A DNA stretch of 64,000 nucleotides, from positions 2,418,001-2,482,000 of the forward strand of contig CAWCHV010000007.1 in the NCBI GenBank assembly GCA_963795435.1, given 5' to 3'. Each line of letters opens with the position of its first letter. Within the stretch, counting starts at the first letter, position 1. The notes beneath the pieces are model-generated. The model was not told the origin of the DNA. It made no database searches and saw only the letters and a program-made list of their open reading frames with translations. The position numbers and the translations under genes were made by a program. Positions 43,516-53,406 of the stretch are shown piece after piece. This DNA comes from JAFKFI01 sp963795435 (lineage in GTDB: Bacteria > Pseudomonadota > Alphaproteobacteria > Acetobacterales > Acetobacteraceae).

Positions 43516-44638
43516 CGGTGTCTATCTCACGCTGCTGGTGGGGCCGGTGGTGCCGTTGCCGGCGCCGAAGCCGATTGTCGACGCCCTCACCGCCGTCGAG
43601 GTGACGATCAACTCGACCGGGCGCAGCGGGTTCCGGCTGTCCTTCACGCTCGGCGACCGCTCGCTGCTGCAAACCGTGTTCCTGCTCGCGCCGCCGGCGG
43701 TCGAACTGCGCGTCGTCATCATGGTTACGGTAAACAACATCCCGCAGGTGCTGATGGACGGCGTGATGCGTCACCACGAGACCCAGCCGTCGTCGAGCGC
43801 CGGACACTCCACCATCACCATCATCGGCGAGGATTTGACCGCCGTGATGGACCTGTTGCCGATGGACGGATTGCCGTATCCGGCCATGCCGGCCGAGCTG
43901 CGGGTCGGCGCGATCCTCGCCAAATACGCGATGTACGGCGTGATCCCCGAGATCGTGCCGAGCCTCGTCCCCGACCTGCCGATCCCGGTCGATCGCATCC
44001 CGGCGCAGGACGGCACCGATTTCGCCTATGTCACCAAGCTCGCCACCGAGAACGGCTACGTGTTCTATCTCGATCCCGGGCCGTTGCCAGGCGTGAGTCG
44101 CGGGTACTGGGGGCCGCAGGTCAAGTTCGGCATCCCGCAGCCGGCGCTCAATGTAAACATGGATACCTGGACGAACGTCGAGCAGCTCAGCTTCCGCTAT
44201 GAGCCGAGCAAGGCAACTCTGCCGATCGTCTTCATCCAGGACGAGACCACGCACGTTCCGATCCCCATTCCCATCCCGCCGGTCACACCGCTCAACCCGC
44301 CGCTCGGTGTGGTGGTGCCGACGCCGACGCGCGTCGAGCGCCTGACCGACACCGCGAAATACACGCCGGGCCAGGCGTTGATGATGGGCATGGCGCGCGC
44401 CTCGGCGAACGCCGACGTGGTGACGGGCAGCGGCTCGCTGGACGTGCTGCGCTATGGGCGAGTGCTGCAGGCGCGCGGACTGGTGGGCGTGCGCGGCGCC
44501 GGCCCCGCGTTCGACGGGCTGCACTACGTCGACAGCGTCACGCACAGCATCGCGCTTGGCCAGTACAAGCAGAGTTTCACCCTGACGCGCAACGCGCTGA
44601 TCTCGAACACGCCGGTGGTTCCGACCATCGGCCTCTGA
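43508..44638 (+). CDS. baseplate hub protein, late-control gpD / VgrG N-terminal-like
   Basis: A 376-residue hub protein of the gpD/gp27 fold. It shows STGRSGFRLSFTLGDRSLLQ, VMRHHETQPSSSAGHSTITI, PVDRIPAQDGTDFAYVTKLA, ENGYVFYLDPG, and the C-terminal VLRYGRVLQARGLVGVRGAG plus YVDSVTHSIALGQYKQSFTL. It would form the trimeric hub that joins the tube to the spike. The spike is a separate gene just downstream, as in gpD/gpV phages and unlike fused VgrG. Confidence 0.9.
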   Translation: MASGVYLTLLVGPVVPLPAPKPIVDALTAVEVTINSTGRSGFRLSFTLGDRSLLQTVFLLAPPAVELRVVIMVTVNNIPQVLMDGVMRHHETQPSSSAGHSTITIIGEDLTAVMDLLPMDGLPYPAMPAELRVGAILAKYAMYGVIPEIVPSLVPDLPIPVDRIPAQDGTDFAYVTKLATENGYVFYLDPGPLPGVSRGYWGPQVKFGIPQPALNVNMDTWTNVEQLSFRYEPSKATLPIVFIQDETTHVPIPIPIPPVTPLNPPLGVVVPTPTRVERLTDTAKYTPGQALMMGMARASANADVVTGSGSLDVLRYGRVLQARGLVGVRGAGPAFDGLHYVDSVTHSIALGQYKQSFTLTRNALISNTPVVPTIGL

Positions 44639-44655
44639 AGAGCTGACGAGGGCAA

Positions 44656-45159
44656 GTGGCAAAGTTCTATGGCAAGTATCGCGGCACGGTCTTCAACAAC
44701 ATCGACCCCGAGATGCGTGGCCGCATCCAGGCGATCGTGCCGGATGTCACGGGCGTGCTGCCGAGCAGCTGGGCGCTGCCTTGCGTGCCGCTCGCCGGCC
44801 TGCAATGCGGCGAGTTCGCGGTGCCGCAAATCGGCACGGCGGTATGGATCGAGTTCGAGCAGGGCGAGCGCGACCATCCGATCTGGACCGGCTGCTTCTG
44901 GGGGGTGGGCGAAGTCCCTGCCCTGGCCTCGGCGGTGCCGCCCGCAGTGCAGCAGATCCTGTTGCAGACGCAGCTCCAGAACAGCGTGCTCATCAGCGAC
45001 ATTCCGGGGCCGACCGGCGGCATCCAGCTCAAGACGACCACCGGCGCGATGATCTCGGTCACCGACGCCGGCATCATCATCAGCAACGGCAAGGGCGCCG
45101 ATATCACGATGGTCGGGCCGAGCGTCACCATCAACCAGGGCGCGTTGGCGGTGATCTGA
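44656..45159 (+). CDS. spike protein, gpV/gp5-like OB fold with beta-helix tail
   Basis: A 167-residue spike. The OB fold has FYGKYRGTVFNNIDPEMRGR, ALPCVPLAGLQCG, PQIGTAVWIEFEQGERDHPI and WTGCFWG; the tail GGIQLKTTTGAMISVTDAGI, IISNGKGADITMVG forms the first turns of a beta-helix needle. It starts with GTG (44656), preceded by a GAGGGCAA site. With the PAAR-like protein it makes the piercing tip. Confidence 0.9.
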   Translation: MAKFYGKYRGTVFNNIDPEMRGRIQAIVPDVTGVLPSSWALPCVPLAGLQCGEFAVPQIGTAVWIEFEQGERDHPIWTGCFWGVGEVPALASAVPPAVQQILLQTQLQNSVLISDIPGPTGGIQLKTTTGAMISVTDAGIIISNGKGADITMVGPSVTINQGALAVI

Positions 45160-45170
45160 GGGGAGCAGAG

Positions 45171-45488
45171 ATGCCGGGCTTTCTGTTGCAGGTAGGGGCG
45201 ACCGTGATCTGCGCGCATGGCGGTCAGGCGCAGCCGACCGCGCCCAATCCCCGCGTGCTGCTATCGGGCGCGCCCTCGGTGCTGATGACGATGCCCTGGG
45301 CGGTCGCCGCCTGCCCCTTCGTGCCACCCGCGCCTGGGCCCTGCGTCACCGCGCAGTGGCTGGTCGGCACTACGCGCGTCACTTCCAATGCCCAGCCGCT
45401 GCTGGTGCAGAGCAGCCAGGCAATCTGTGCTCCCACCGGCGCGCCTCTGCTGCCGCTTGTTATGCAGACGCGCGTCTCCGCTCAATAG
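45171..45488 (+). CDS. PAAR-like spike-tip protein
   Basis: A 105-residue protein, GFLLQVGATVICAHGGQAQP, PRVLLSGAPSVLMTMPW, VAACPFVPPAPGPCVTAQW, resembling the short Afp10/Pvc10-type PAAR-like tips. The pattern of histidine and cysteines could bind a metal at the apex. It follows the spike gene by 11 bases. A GGGGAGCAGAG site precedes the ATG. Confidence 0.82.
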   Translation: MPGFLLQVGATVICAHGGQAQPTAPNPRVLLSGAPSVLMTMPWAVAACPFVPPAPGPCVTAQWLVGTTRVTSNAQPLLVQSSQAICAPTGAPLLPLVMQTRVSAQ

Positions 45489-45504
45489 AGGAAACCGAGG
45501 GAGC

Positions 45505-45873
45505 ATGGACCTCGCCTTTCCCTTCGGCTTCGACCGCTCCGGCCGCACCGCGTCGGCTACGGACCAGGACCGCCACATCCGCGACCTGATCGAGCAGCTG
45601 CTGCTCACCGCACCCGGCGAGCGGGTGAACCGCCCCACATTCGGCACTGGCACCGCGCAGCTCGTCTTCGCACCGAACAGCGACACGCTGGCGATCGCTC
45701 AGCAGAAACTGATCCAGGCCGGCTTGCAGCAGTGGCTGTCCGACCTGATCCAGGTGCAGTCCGTCACTGTCGAGAACAACGACGCGACCTTGCTCATCAC
45801 CGTGCAGTACACGGTGATCCAGACGCAGCGCGCGCAGGCGGCGCAGTTCGTCGTCGGAGGCGGCGCGACATGA
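45505..45873 (+). CDS. baseplate wedge protein, gp25/GPW-like
   Basis: 122 residues: MDLAFPFGFDRSGRTASATD, QDRHIRDLIEQLLLTAPGER, VNRPTFGTGTAQLVFAPNSD. This is the conserved gp25 pattern including the lysozyme-like-fold EIR-type segment (here GERVNRPTFG). gp25 links the wedge to the first sheath ring and is one of the most conserved parts of contractile systems. Ends with a four-base overlap into the first J-like gene. Confidence 0.92.
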   Translation: MDLAFPFGFDRSGRTASATDQDRHIRDLIEQLLLTAPGERVNRPTFGTGTAQLVFAPNSDTLAIAQQKLIQAGLQQWLSDLIQVQSVTVENNDATLLITVQYTVIQTQRAQAAQFVVGGGAT

Positions 45874-48353
45874 GCGACATGGCAGCGACCGTCTATTTCT
45901 GCGCCCAGCGCAACCGCCGCACGCTGGTCCTCGGCACGCCGACACTCAACGGCATCGACTACCTGGAGCTCGCCGGCGCCGACGATCAGACGGTGCTGCT
46001 GCTCACCTTCCTTCGCGATCCGGCGCCACTCGCACTTGGCCCGGAGCAAATTCTCATCGCGGGCGGCGAGAGCGTCACCGGGCTGCAAGCGCTCTCCGTC
46101 ACACGGGCGGCCGGCGCGCCCAACACGCTGCGCATCCAGGTCGATCGCGCGGGCGACTTTTCGCCCTACGCGCTGGGGTTGCGCGCCGACGAGACGACAA
46201 GCGAACCACCCGCCGGCGTCGATCCGGCGCTGTCGCAGGTCGCATTCTCGTTCAAGGCGGGTTGCCCCGTCAGCGCCGACTGCGCGCCGATCCTGTGCTG
46301 CCCCACGCCCACAATCGACGAGCCCGACATCAACTATCTCGCCAAGGACTATCCCGGCTTCGTGCAGGTGATGCTCGATCGCATGGCGGTGTTGGCGCCG
46401 GATTGGACCGAGCGCCACGCCGCCGATCTCGGCGTCACGCTGGTCGAGTCGCTGGCCTATGTCGCGGACCATCTCAGTTATCGGCAGGACGCGGTGGGCA
46501 CGGAGGCGTATCTCGGCACCGCGCGTAGCCGCATCTCGCTGCGCCGTCATGCCAAGCTGGTCGACTATCGCGTGGACGAAGGCGAGAACGCGCGCGTCTG
46601 GCTGTTTTTAACCGCCGCCGAAAAGGACGTCACGCTACCGAAGGGGACCTGCATGCTGCCGCGCGTCGCCGGCGTGGCGCCGCGCGTCGACCCAAATTCG
46701 GCGCTCGCGGAGGCGATGCTGGCGGATGCCAACGTGGTGTTCGCCACACTTGTCGATGCGACATTGAGCCACAGCCTGGAGGAAATCCCGTTCCACACCT
46801 GGGGCGACACACAATGCTGCCTCCCCGTCGGCGCAACAGCGGCCACGCTCGCGGGACATCGCGATGACCTGTTCGTGGGCGACGCGCTGCTGTTCGAGGA
46901 GGTTCGCGGCCCGCACACCGGCGCGCTCGAGGACGCGGATCGCCGCAATCGCTGGGTAGTGCGGTTGACCAGCGTGCGGCATACGGACCGCTTCAACCAG
47001 GCGCTCGCCGATCCGGCGCTCAAGGTGCCGATTACCGAAATCGAGTGGAACGCCGCCGACGCGCTGCCCTTCCCGCTGTGCCTCTCCTCCGTCACCACGG
47101 ACAAGGTACCCAAGCCCGTTCCGGGCGTGAGCGTGGCGCGCGGCAACATGGTGCCGGCCGATCACGGGCTGTGGCATGACTGGACGCCGCTCGGCACCGT
47201 CCCCGCGCCGCCCGCAGCGCCGATCGGCGGCGCCGGGGGGGATTGCTGCGGCGTCATCGAGGCGACGGCACCGCCGCCGTACTTCTACCCGGCGCTGCCC
47301 GCCTCGCCGCTCACCTTCGCGCGCGATTTTGATTCTGCGCTGTCGGCCTCGGCACTCGTCGCGCCGCTGCCGCCTGACGCGCCGGTCGCGCAATTGCCCA
47401 AGCCGCAACTCCACGTGGCCGACGATCGCGGCGGAACGTGGTCTGCCGAGCGCGACCTGCTCAGCCTCGATCCGCTGCAGCGGGGCTTCGTTGTGGAGAC
47501 CGAGCGCGACGGCACGACGTTCCTACGCTTCGGCGACGACGAATACGGCGCAGCCCCCGAGAAGGATCAGACGTTCAGCGCGCGCTTCCGCACCGGCAAC
47601 GGCAGCATCGGGAATGTCGGCCCCGGCACGCTCGGGCACGTGCTGACGGCGGAGGCGCGAGTCGGCGCCGTCCGCAACCCGCTTGCCGCGTCGGGCGGAC
47701 GCGACCCTGACACAATGGAGGCGATCCGCCAGCGCGCGCCCTGGGCGTTCCGCACGCAACTCCGCGCCGTGGCGGAGAACGACTACGGCGACGTGGCGGC
47801 GCGCGATCCAGCGATCCGCGAAGCGCGCGGGACGTTGCGCTGGACCGGGAGTTGGCGCACCGCCTTCATCGCTATCGATCCGGCCCCCGGCACAGAGACC
47901 GCAGACGAACTCGCACGCGCCACGCTGGGTCGCTTGAACCTGCTGCGCATGGCGGGTGTCGATCTCGCAGTGGAGCCGGCGGTGATCGTCGGGCTGCGTG
48001 TGGCGCTAGCCGTGTGTGTCAAGCCGCGCTACCGCCGCACCGATGTCGCGCGCGCGCTGTCTCAGGTGCTGATCGCCGGCGATACTTGCGACGGCACGCC
48101 CGGCCTGCTCGCCCCGAGTTGCTTCAGCTTCGGCCAGACAATCTATCTCAGCCCGATCATCGCGGCGGTGCAGGCGATCGCGGGCGTAGCCTCGGTGCAC
48201 GCCACCGCCTTCCAGCGCGTCGGCGACCCGGCGCGCGACGCGACCGCGGACGGGTTCATCACCATGCAGCGGCTGGAGATCGCGCGCGTCGATAACAACC
48301 CGAGCCGCTCCGATCATGGCATCCTCGAACTTGCGCTGGACGGCGGGGAATGA
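45870..48353 (+). CDS. large baseplate J-like wedge protein, first of two
   Basis: 827 residues. Residues 140-260 contain EPDINYLAKDYPGFVQVMLD, DLGVTLVESLAYVADHLSYR, QDAVGTEAYLGTARSRISLR, a conserved signature of 'putative baseplate assembly proteins' (Afp11/Pvc11-like). The C-terminal third has VETERDGTTFLRFGDDEYGA, GSIGNVGPGTLGHV, NPLAASGGRDPDTMEAIRQR, AFRTQLRAVAENDYGDVAAR, the gp6/J core. Gp6-like wedges form the baseplate ring that triggers sheath contraction. Both ends overlap neighbours by four bases. Confidence 0.9.
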   Translation: MSDMAATVYFCAQRNRRTLVLGTPTLNGIDYLELAGADDQTVLLLTFLRDPAPLALGPEQILIAGGESVTGLQALSVTRAAGAPNTLRIQVDRAGDFSPYALGLRADETTSEPPAGVDPALSQVAFSFKAGCPVSADCAPILCCPTPTIDEPDINYLAKDYPGFVQVMLDRMAVLAPDWTERHAADLGVTLVESLAYVADHLSYRQDAVGTEAYLGTARSRISLRRHAKLVDYRVDEGENARVWLFLTAAEKDVTLPKGTCMLPRVAGVAPRVDPNSALAEAMLADANVVFATLVDATLSHSLEEIPFHTWGDTQCCLPVGATAATLAGHRDDLFVGDALLFEEVRGPHTGALEDADRRNRWVVRLTSVRHTDRFNQALADPALKVPITEIEWNAADALPFPLCLSSVTTDKVPKPVPGVSVARGNMVPADHGLWHDWTPLGTVPAPPAAPIGGAGGDCCGVIEATAPPPYFYPALPASPLTFARDFDSALSASALVAPLPPDAPVAQLPKPQLHVADDRGGTWSAERDLLSLDPLQRGFVVETERDGTTFLRFGDDEYGAAPEKDQTFSARFRTGNGSIGNVGPGTLGHVLTAEARVGAVRNPLAASGGRDPDTMEAIRQRAPWAFRTQLRAVAENDYGDVAARDPAIREARGTLRWTGSWRTAFIAIDPAPGTETADELARATLGRLNLLRMAGVDLAVEPAVIVGLRVALAVCVKPRYRRTDVARALSQVLIAGDTCDGTPGLLAPSCFSFGQTIYLSPIIAAVQAIAGVASVHATAFQRVGDPARDATADGFITMQRLEIARVDNNPSRSDHGILELALDGGE

Positions 48354-51112
48354 ACGACAGCACCAACCTGCCCTGCTTCTGCTGCGAGGGTGTGGCGCGC
48401 GAGACGCCTGCCGTGATTTGGAACCGGCCGAGCCTGTCGCAGATCGCCTACCGAGTCGGCCGCCATGCGAGCTTCAAGGCGAGCCTGCTCGCGTCTTTGA
48501 GCGATCCGGACTTTCCCGCCGTCGCGCCGCTCACCACGCGCGAGGACCGTGATTTTTCAATCGCGTTGCTCGATGCCTTCGCCGTTTCCGCCGACATTCT
48601 CACGTTCTACCAGGAGCGGATCGCCAACGAATTGTACCTGCGTACCGCCGTCCAGCCGCGCTCGGTGTTCGAGCTGGCGCGGCTGGTCGGCTTCCAACCT
48701 TCGCCAGGCGTGTCCGCCTCAGCCCCGCTCGCGTTCACGCTGAACGACGCGCAAGGCGCCCCTGATCCCGCGCTGGTTCCGGCGGGCACCCGCGTGCAGA
48801 GCGTGCCGGCGCCAGGTCAGCAGCCGGCGACGTTCGAGACCGAGGCGCCGCTCACCGCGCGCATCGCGCATAACGCGATTCTTCCCGTCGTCGCGCAGCC
48901 GGTCGACTGGAGGACAATCAGCACCTCGATGTGGCTGACCGGCACCGCGACCGGCCTTAATCCCGGGGATGCTATCCTGTTCGTCGACGCCGACCGGCTC
49001 GCCAACACCGCGAGCGAGCTGTGGGAATTCCGCCTCGTCACCGCCATCAGCACTGATGCCACCGGCGGCCGCTCGCGCATCACCTGGGATGTCGGCTTGT
49101 TCCCCGGCTTCCGGAACGGGGCGGGCAACGTGCAGCTTTACGCGCTGCGCCGCCGTGCCTCGCTGTTCGGCGTCAATGCGCCCGATCCCGCGACACTCAA
49201 GAAGGCCATCGACAATCTCCCGGTCGGCGACTGGAAGTTCGTCCACGACGCGAGCCACGTCGACCTCGACAGCACGTACCCGGCCATCGCGCCGCCGGCC
49301 ATCGCGCCGGTCACCGCGCTGGCGGCGGAGTTCGCCGCGTCGCCTGAGTTGTTCACCTGGCTCGTGCTGTCGGACGGTGCGGAGCGCAAGCTGTATCGCG
49401 TCAAGGCTGCCTCGGACCGCGCGCCGCTGCGCTACACGCTGCCGGCCAAGGCAACTGGTCTTTCGCTCGACAAGGACGGCTCGCTCGCCTGGTTCGTTGC
49501 GCGCACGCGCGCCACGACGGCGTTCGTGCAAAGCGATCCGCTGCCCATCGCCCTGCAGCCGCTGGTAGACTGGAGCGGCGCGCCGCCCGCGCTCGGCCCG
49601 GGGATGCTGCGTCCGGTCGCGGGCAGCGGCGACACGGTCGCGGGCGGCGGGATGCTCGCCTCGGGGCAGACCGTTGCCGTGATCGGCAAGCGCGCGCGCC
49701 TGCATCTCCCCGCCGGCACGTCCGCAACGTTGGTCGGCCCCGACGGCCTCACGCCGATCCCCTTCGCAGACGGCGGCGTCTTTCTCGCCGACGCCTATCC
49801 GCCGACCACGCTGGCCTCCGGTGCCGTCGCGTGGAGCGTGCAGACCACGCAAGGCATCGCCGCGACGCTGACCGCGATGCCGACCGCGCTCACCTTGCTG
49901 CCCGCCGACAAGGCCGATGCCGAGGTCAGCGAGGCGGCGGTGCTCGACACGGTGGCGCCGGCCAACGCGGGACAGACGACGCTCACCTTCGCCCACGCGC
50001 TCGCTCGCATCTACGATCGCGCCACGGTGTCGCTCAACGCCAACGTGGTGGGCGGCACGCATGGCGAGACGGTGCAGGAGATCCTCGGCAGCGCCGACGC
50101 CTCGAAGCCGAACCAGCGCTTCACCCTCAAGCAGTCGCCGCTCACGTACCTCAGCGCGCCGAGCGGCCAGGGTGCAGCCTCCACGTTGCAGGTCTGGGTG
50201 AACGATCTGCGCTGGCACGAGCAGCCGAGCCTGCTCGACGCCGCCGCGCGCGACCGAGTGTTCGCCACCCGGCGCGGCGAGAACGGCGCGATCTCCGTGC
50301 TGTTCGGCGACGGCCACCAGGGTGCGCGCCCTCCCACGGGCCAGACCAATGTGCGCGCCGTCTATCGCAAGGGGCTCGGCCTGTCGGGCATGGTTGCACC
50401 CGGCCAGCTCAGCAACGCGATCGACCGGCCGCCGGGGCTGAAATCGGTGATGAACCCCGCCGCCGCGACCGGCGGAGCGGACCCCGACACGCCGGCCGAC
50501 GCGCGCAGCAGCGCGCCTTTGCATGTGCTGACCCTGGAGCGTGTCGTCTCGCTGCGGGACTACCAGGATTTCTCCAGCGCCTTCGCCGGCATCGCCCGCG
50601 CGCTAGCCACCTGGACGTGGTCGGGCAGCGCGCGCGGCGTCACCGTCACCGTCGCGGGCCCCGGTGGCGCGGCACTCGACCCTGACGGCGAGACCATCGC
50701 CAATCTCGCCGCCGCGCTGCGGGATTCCGGCAACCGCTACGTGCCGGTCACGGTGCTGCCGTACCAGTCGAAACGATTCGAGATCGCCGGCCTCGTGCGC
50801 GTCGATACCGACAGTTACGACCCGGCCCTGGTGCTCGCCGCGGTGCGCGCGGTGTTGCTCGCCGCGTTCGGCTTCGAGGCCCGCGCGCTCGGCCAGAGCG
50901 TGGCACAAAGCGAAGTGATCGCCGCGATGCAGTCCGTACCGGGCGTGCAGGGCGTGAAGCTCAATCGCTTCACCCGCGCAGACATCGCCTCGGTGCTGCC
51001 CGACTTCCTGCCCGCCGCCGCACCCCAGGCCGGCGCGCGCGGCGTGGTCGCCGGCGCCGAGATGCTGCTGCTCGATCCGCTGTCGCTGTCGTCCGTGGAG
51101 CAATGGTCGTGA
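48350..51112 (+). CDS. large baseplate J-like wedge protein, second
   Basis: 920 residues. N-terminal signature TREDRDFSIALLDAFAVSAD, ILTFYQERIANELYLRTAVQ, SVFELARLVGFQPSPGVSAS, PLAFTL; C-terminal part NGAISVLFGDGHQGARPPTG, TNVRAVYRKGLG, ATGGADPDTPADARSSAPLH, RVVSLRDYQDFSSAFAGI, the J-like core. This matches the Afp12/Pvc12-type partner of the preceding gene; the two would form the wedge heterodimer. Central domains are beta-rich insertions. It overlaps the following gene by ten bases. Confidence 0.88.
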   Translation: MNDSTNLPCFCCEGVARETPAVIWNRPSLSQIAYRVGRHASFKASLLASLSDPDFPAVAPLTTREDRDFSIALLDAFAVSADILTFYQERIANELYLRTAVQPRSVFELARLVGFQPSPGVSASAPLAFTLNDAQGAPDPALVPAGTRVQSVPAPGQQPATFETEAPLTARIAHNAILPVVAQPVDWRTISTSMWLTGTATGLNPGDAILFVDADRLANTASELWEFRLVTAISTDATGGRSRITWDVGLFPGFRNGAGNVQLYALRRRASLFGVNAPDPATLKKAIDNLPVGDWKFVHDASHVDLDSTYPAIAPPAIAPVTALAAEFAASPELFTWLVLSDGAERKLYRVKAASDRAPLRYTLPAKATGLSLDKDGSLAWFVARTRATTAFVQSDPLPIALQPLVDWSGAPPALGPGMLRPVAGSGDTVAGGGMLASGQTVAVIGKRARLHLPAGTSATLVGPDGLTPIPFADGGVFLADAYPPTTLASGAVAWSVQTTQGIAATLTAMPTALTLLPADKADAEVSEAAVLDTVAPANAGQTTLTFAHALARIYDRATVSLNANVVGGTHGETVQEILGSADASKPNQRFTLKQSPLTYLSAPSGQGAASTLQVWVNDLRWHEQPSLLDAAARDRVFATRRGENGAISVLFGDGHQGARPPTGQTNVRAVYRKGLGLSGMVAPGQLSNAIDRPPGLKSVMNPAAATGGADPDTPADARSSAPLHVLTLERVVSLRDYQDFSSAFAGIARALATWTWSGSARGVTVTVAGPGGAALDPDGETIANLAAALRDSGNRYVPVTVLPYQSKRFEIAGLVRVDTDSYDPALVLAAVRAVLLAAFGFEARALGQSVAQSEVIAAMQSVPGVQGVKLNRFTRADIASVLPDFLPAAAPQAGARGVVAGAEMLLLDPLSLSSVEQWS

Positions 51113-53385
51113 GCTTGAGCGCGGACGACATCTATGCGCTGCTGCCGGCGATCCATCGCACCCGCGACGCGGCGGTCGGCGAGCCGTTGAAGGCGCTCAT
51201 CGGCATCATCGCCGAGCAGACGGGCGTGCTGGAGCAGGATCTGCGCGGTCTCTACGCCGACCTGTTCATCGAGACCTGCGCGCCCTGGGTGGTACCCTAT
51301 ATCGGCGACCTGATCGGCTGGACCGGGTTGTTCGAGGGCGTGCCGGGCGGCGCGCGCTCGCGTGCGGAAGTCGCCAACACGATGGGCTACCGCCGTCGCA
51401 AGGGAACGGTGATCGCGCTCGAACAGATCGGCCGCGACGTTACCGGCAGGCCGGTCCACATCGTCGAATACTTCCGCCGCCTCGCGGTCGACGAGAGCTT
51501 TCGCCATCTCCGCCTGCACCACGCGTCCTTTGCCGACATGCGGCGCGGCGCGGCGCTCACGCGGATCGGGGGGGCGTTCGACACGCTCAACCGTACCGTC
51601 GATGTCCGCCGCATCGCACCGCGAACCCGCACCGCCGACGCCCCCGACCGTGCGGCGCTCGACATCGCGCTACACGGCACGGGCAAGCCCAACATTCCCG
51701 ATATTGGCGCCTGGGTTTGGCGCTGGATTGCCTATCCCGTCACTGGCCAGCGGGCTACGCCGGTCGACGCGCGGCGCTTTCTCGTCAGCCCGCTCGGCGC
51801 CGACATGTCGCTGTTCAGTGCGCCGCCGCCGCGCGAGTTGTTCGCCAGCCTGACCACCCGTGCCGACGTTCCGCAGCCGATCGGTCGGCGCGAGTTCCAC
51901 GACGATCCTGCCGCCTTCTACGGCACGAACAGAAGTCTTCTTATTCACGTCGATGGCGCCCCGCTCGGCCTCGACCGTGTTTGCGTCTGCAACCTTTCGG
52001 ACGCGAACGGCGGCTGGGCGACGGCGCCCCCGGGGAAGGTTGCGATCGACCCGGCGCTCGGCCGCATTGCCTTGGCCCCCGATCTGCCGGCGCCAGGCGT
52101 CGTCACGCTGGACTACAATTACGGGTTTTCGGCTGATATCGGCGGCGGGCCATACGATCGCAGCAGCCGTCTGCCGCTCGACAGTTCGACGGTGACGTGG
52201 TCGCAAATCGTTGGTGCGGGTGCGACAGACATTTTCGGCGCGCCGCTCACGCTCGCAGGGGCGGTGGAGGAATTCAACGCGCAACCGCCGGGCGCGGTTG
52301 GTTTGATCGTGCTCGCCGATTTCATGGTGGCCGACATCGACCTCACCGGCGCCAACGCGATCCGCGTTCCGCCCGGCAGCCAGCTCTGGATCGTGGGCGC
52401 GGAGGTGAATGACGCGGGCGCCTGGACGCCAACCCGTTCGCGCGCCACCTTGCACGGCGACATCGACGTGATCGGCGGCGGCACGGCGACGGACGCGGCA
52501 CAGGGACAGGTGTTCCTCAACGGCCTGCTGATTGCCGGCTTCCTGCGCGCGAGCGGACGCGCCCTCGACGTCACGCTGCAGGACAGCACGCTGGTTCCCG
52601 GCCGCGCGCTGACGCGACACGGCTTGCCTGCCCAACCCGGCGCACCGTCGCTGGTGGTGGAACCCGCCAGTAGCACGCTGACGCTCGACCGCTGCGTCAC
52701 CGGCCCCGTCCTGGTGCACGCCTCCGCCTCGGCGCGCATTACCAACTCCGTCGTCGACGCCACCGAATGTTGGCGCGTTGCCTATGCGGGACCGGACGTC
52801 ATGGGCGAGGGCGGCGCCTTGCACGTCGAGGACAGCACCATCATCGGCAAGCTGCGTACCCATCTGCTGCCGCTCGCGTCCAACACGATCTTTCTCGCAC
52901 GGCGGCCGGTGCATGATCCGTGGGCGGCGGCAGTCTGGTGCACGCGCCGCCAGTCCGGCTGCGTGCGCTTTTGCTATGTGCCGTCCGACGCGATCACGCC
53001 CGGCCAGTACCGCTGCCTGCCCGGCGCCAACACGTCGCTCGAATATGCGCTCGCGCCGCAATTCGTCAGCCTGCGCTACGGCAGCCCGTCCTACGCGCTG
53101 CTGAGCGGCGATTGTCCCGTGGCGGCCTGGCAGGGGGCGGACGACGAGAGCCAGATCGGCGCCTACCACTTGCTGTACGAAACACAGGGCGTCGGCAATC
53201 TGCGGGCGCGCGTCGATGAGTACCTGCCGTTCGGCCTGGAGGCGGGGATCTTCCTCGTCCCCTCCCGGGCGGAACGGGCGCGCGAGGAGCCGCCGGGCGC
53301 CTACGGACCGGGCCGGGATCGCGCAACGGAGACGGACAGCGCGGATGCGCTGCATTGGTACGCGATCGGTGTGGCGCTGATATAA
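51103..53385 (+). CDS. gpI-like baseplate protein with a long probable beta-helix C-terminal region
   Basis: 760 residues. Residues 1-140 match the gpI-like start: DDIYALLPAIHRTRDAAVGE, LKALIGIIAEQTGVLEQDLR, YIGDLIGWTGLFEGVPGGA, SRAEVANTMGYRRRKGT. The rest is beta-rich; residues 380-640 have short repeating strands typical of right-handed beta-helices (RVPPGSQLWIVGAEV, GQVFLNGLLIAGFLRASGRA, ALHVEDSTIIGKLRT). Phage gpI is about 200 residues, so the extension could place a fibre-like or surface-binding domain on the baseplate. The final 100 residues are cysteine-containing. Confidence 0.8.
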   Translation: MVVSLSADDIYALLPAIHRTRDAAVGEPLKALIGIIAEQTGVLEQDLRGLYADLFIETCAPWVVPYIGDLIGWTGLFEGVPGGARSRAEVANTMGYRRRKGTVIALEQIGRDVTGRPVHIVEYFRRLAVDESFRHLRLHHASFADMRRGAALTRIGGAFDTLNRTVDVRRIAPRTRTADAPDRAALDIALHGTGKPNIPDIGAWVWRWIAYPVTGQRATPVDARRFLVSPLGADMSLFSAPPPRELFASLTTRADVPQPIGRREFHDDPAAFYGTNRSLLIHVDGAPLGLDRVCVCNLSDANGGWATAPPGKVAIDPALGRIALAPDLPAPGVVTLDYNYGFSADIGGGPYDRSSRLPLDSSTVTWSQIVGAGATDIFGAPLTLAGAVEEFNAQPPGAVGLIVLADFMVADIDLTGANAIRVPPGSQLWIVGAEVNDAGAWTPTRSRATLHGDIDVIGGGTATDAAQGQVFLNGLLIAGFLRASGRALDVTLQDSTLVPGRALTRHGLPAQPGAPSLVVEPASSTLTLDRCVTGPVLVHASASARITNSVVDATECWRVAYAGPDVMGEGGALHVEDSTIIGKLRTHLLPLASNTIFLARRPVHDPWAAAVWCTRRQSGCVRFCYVPSDAITPGQYRCLPGANTSLEYALAPQFVSLRYGSPSYALLSGDCPVAAWQGADDESQIGAYHLLYETQGVGNLRARVDEYLPFGLEAGIFLVPSRAERAREEPPGAYGPGRDRATETDSADALHWYAIGVALI

Positions 53386-53406
53386 GCCGCGCCGGGGGAG
53401 GATGCG

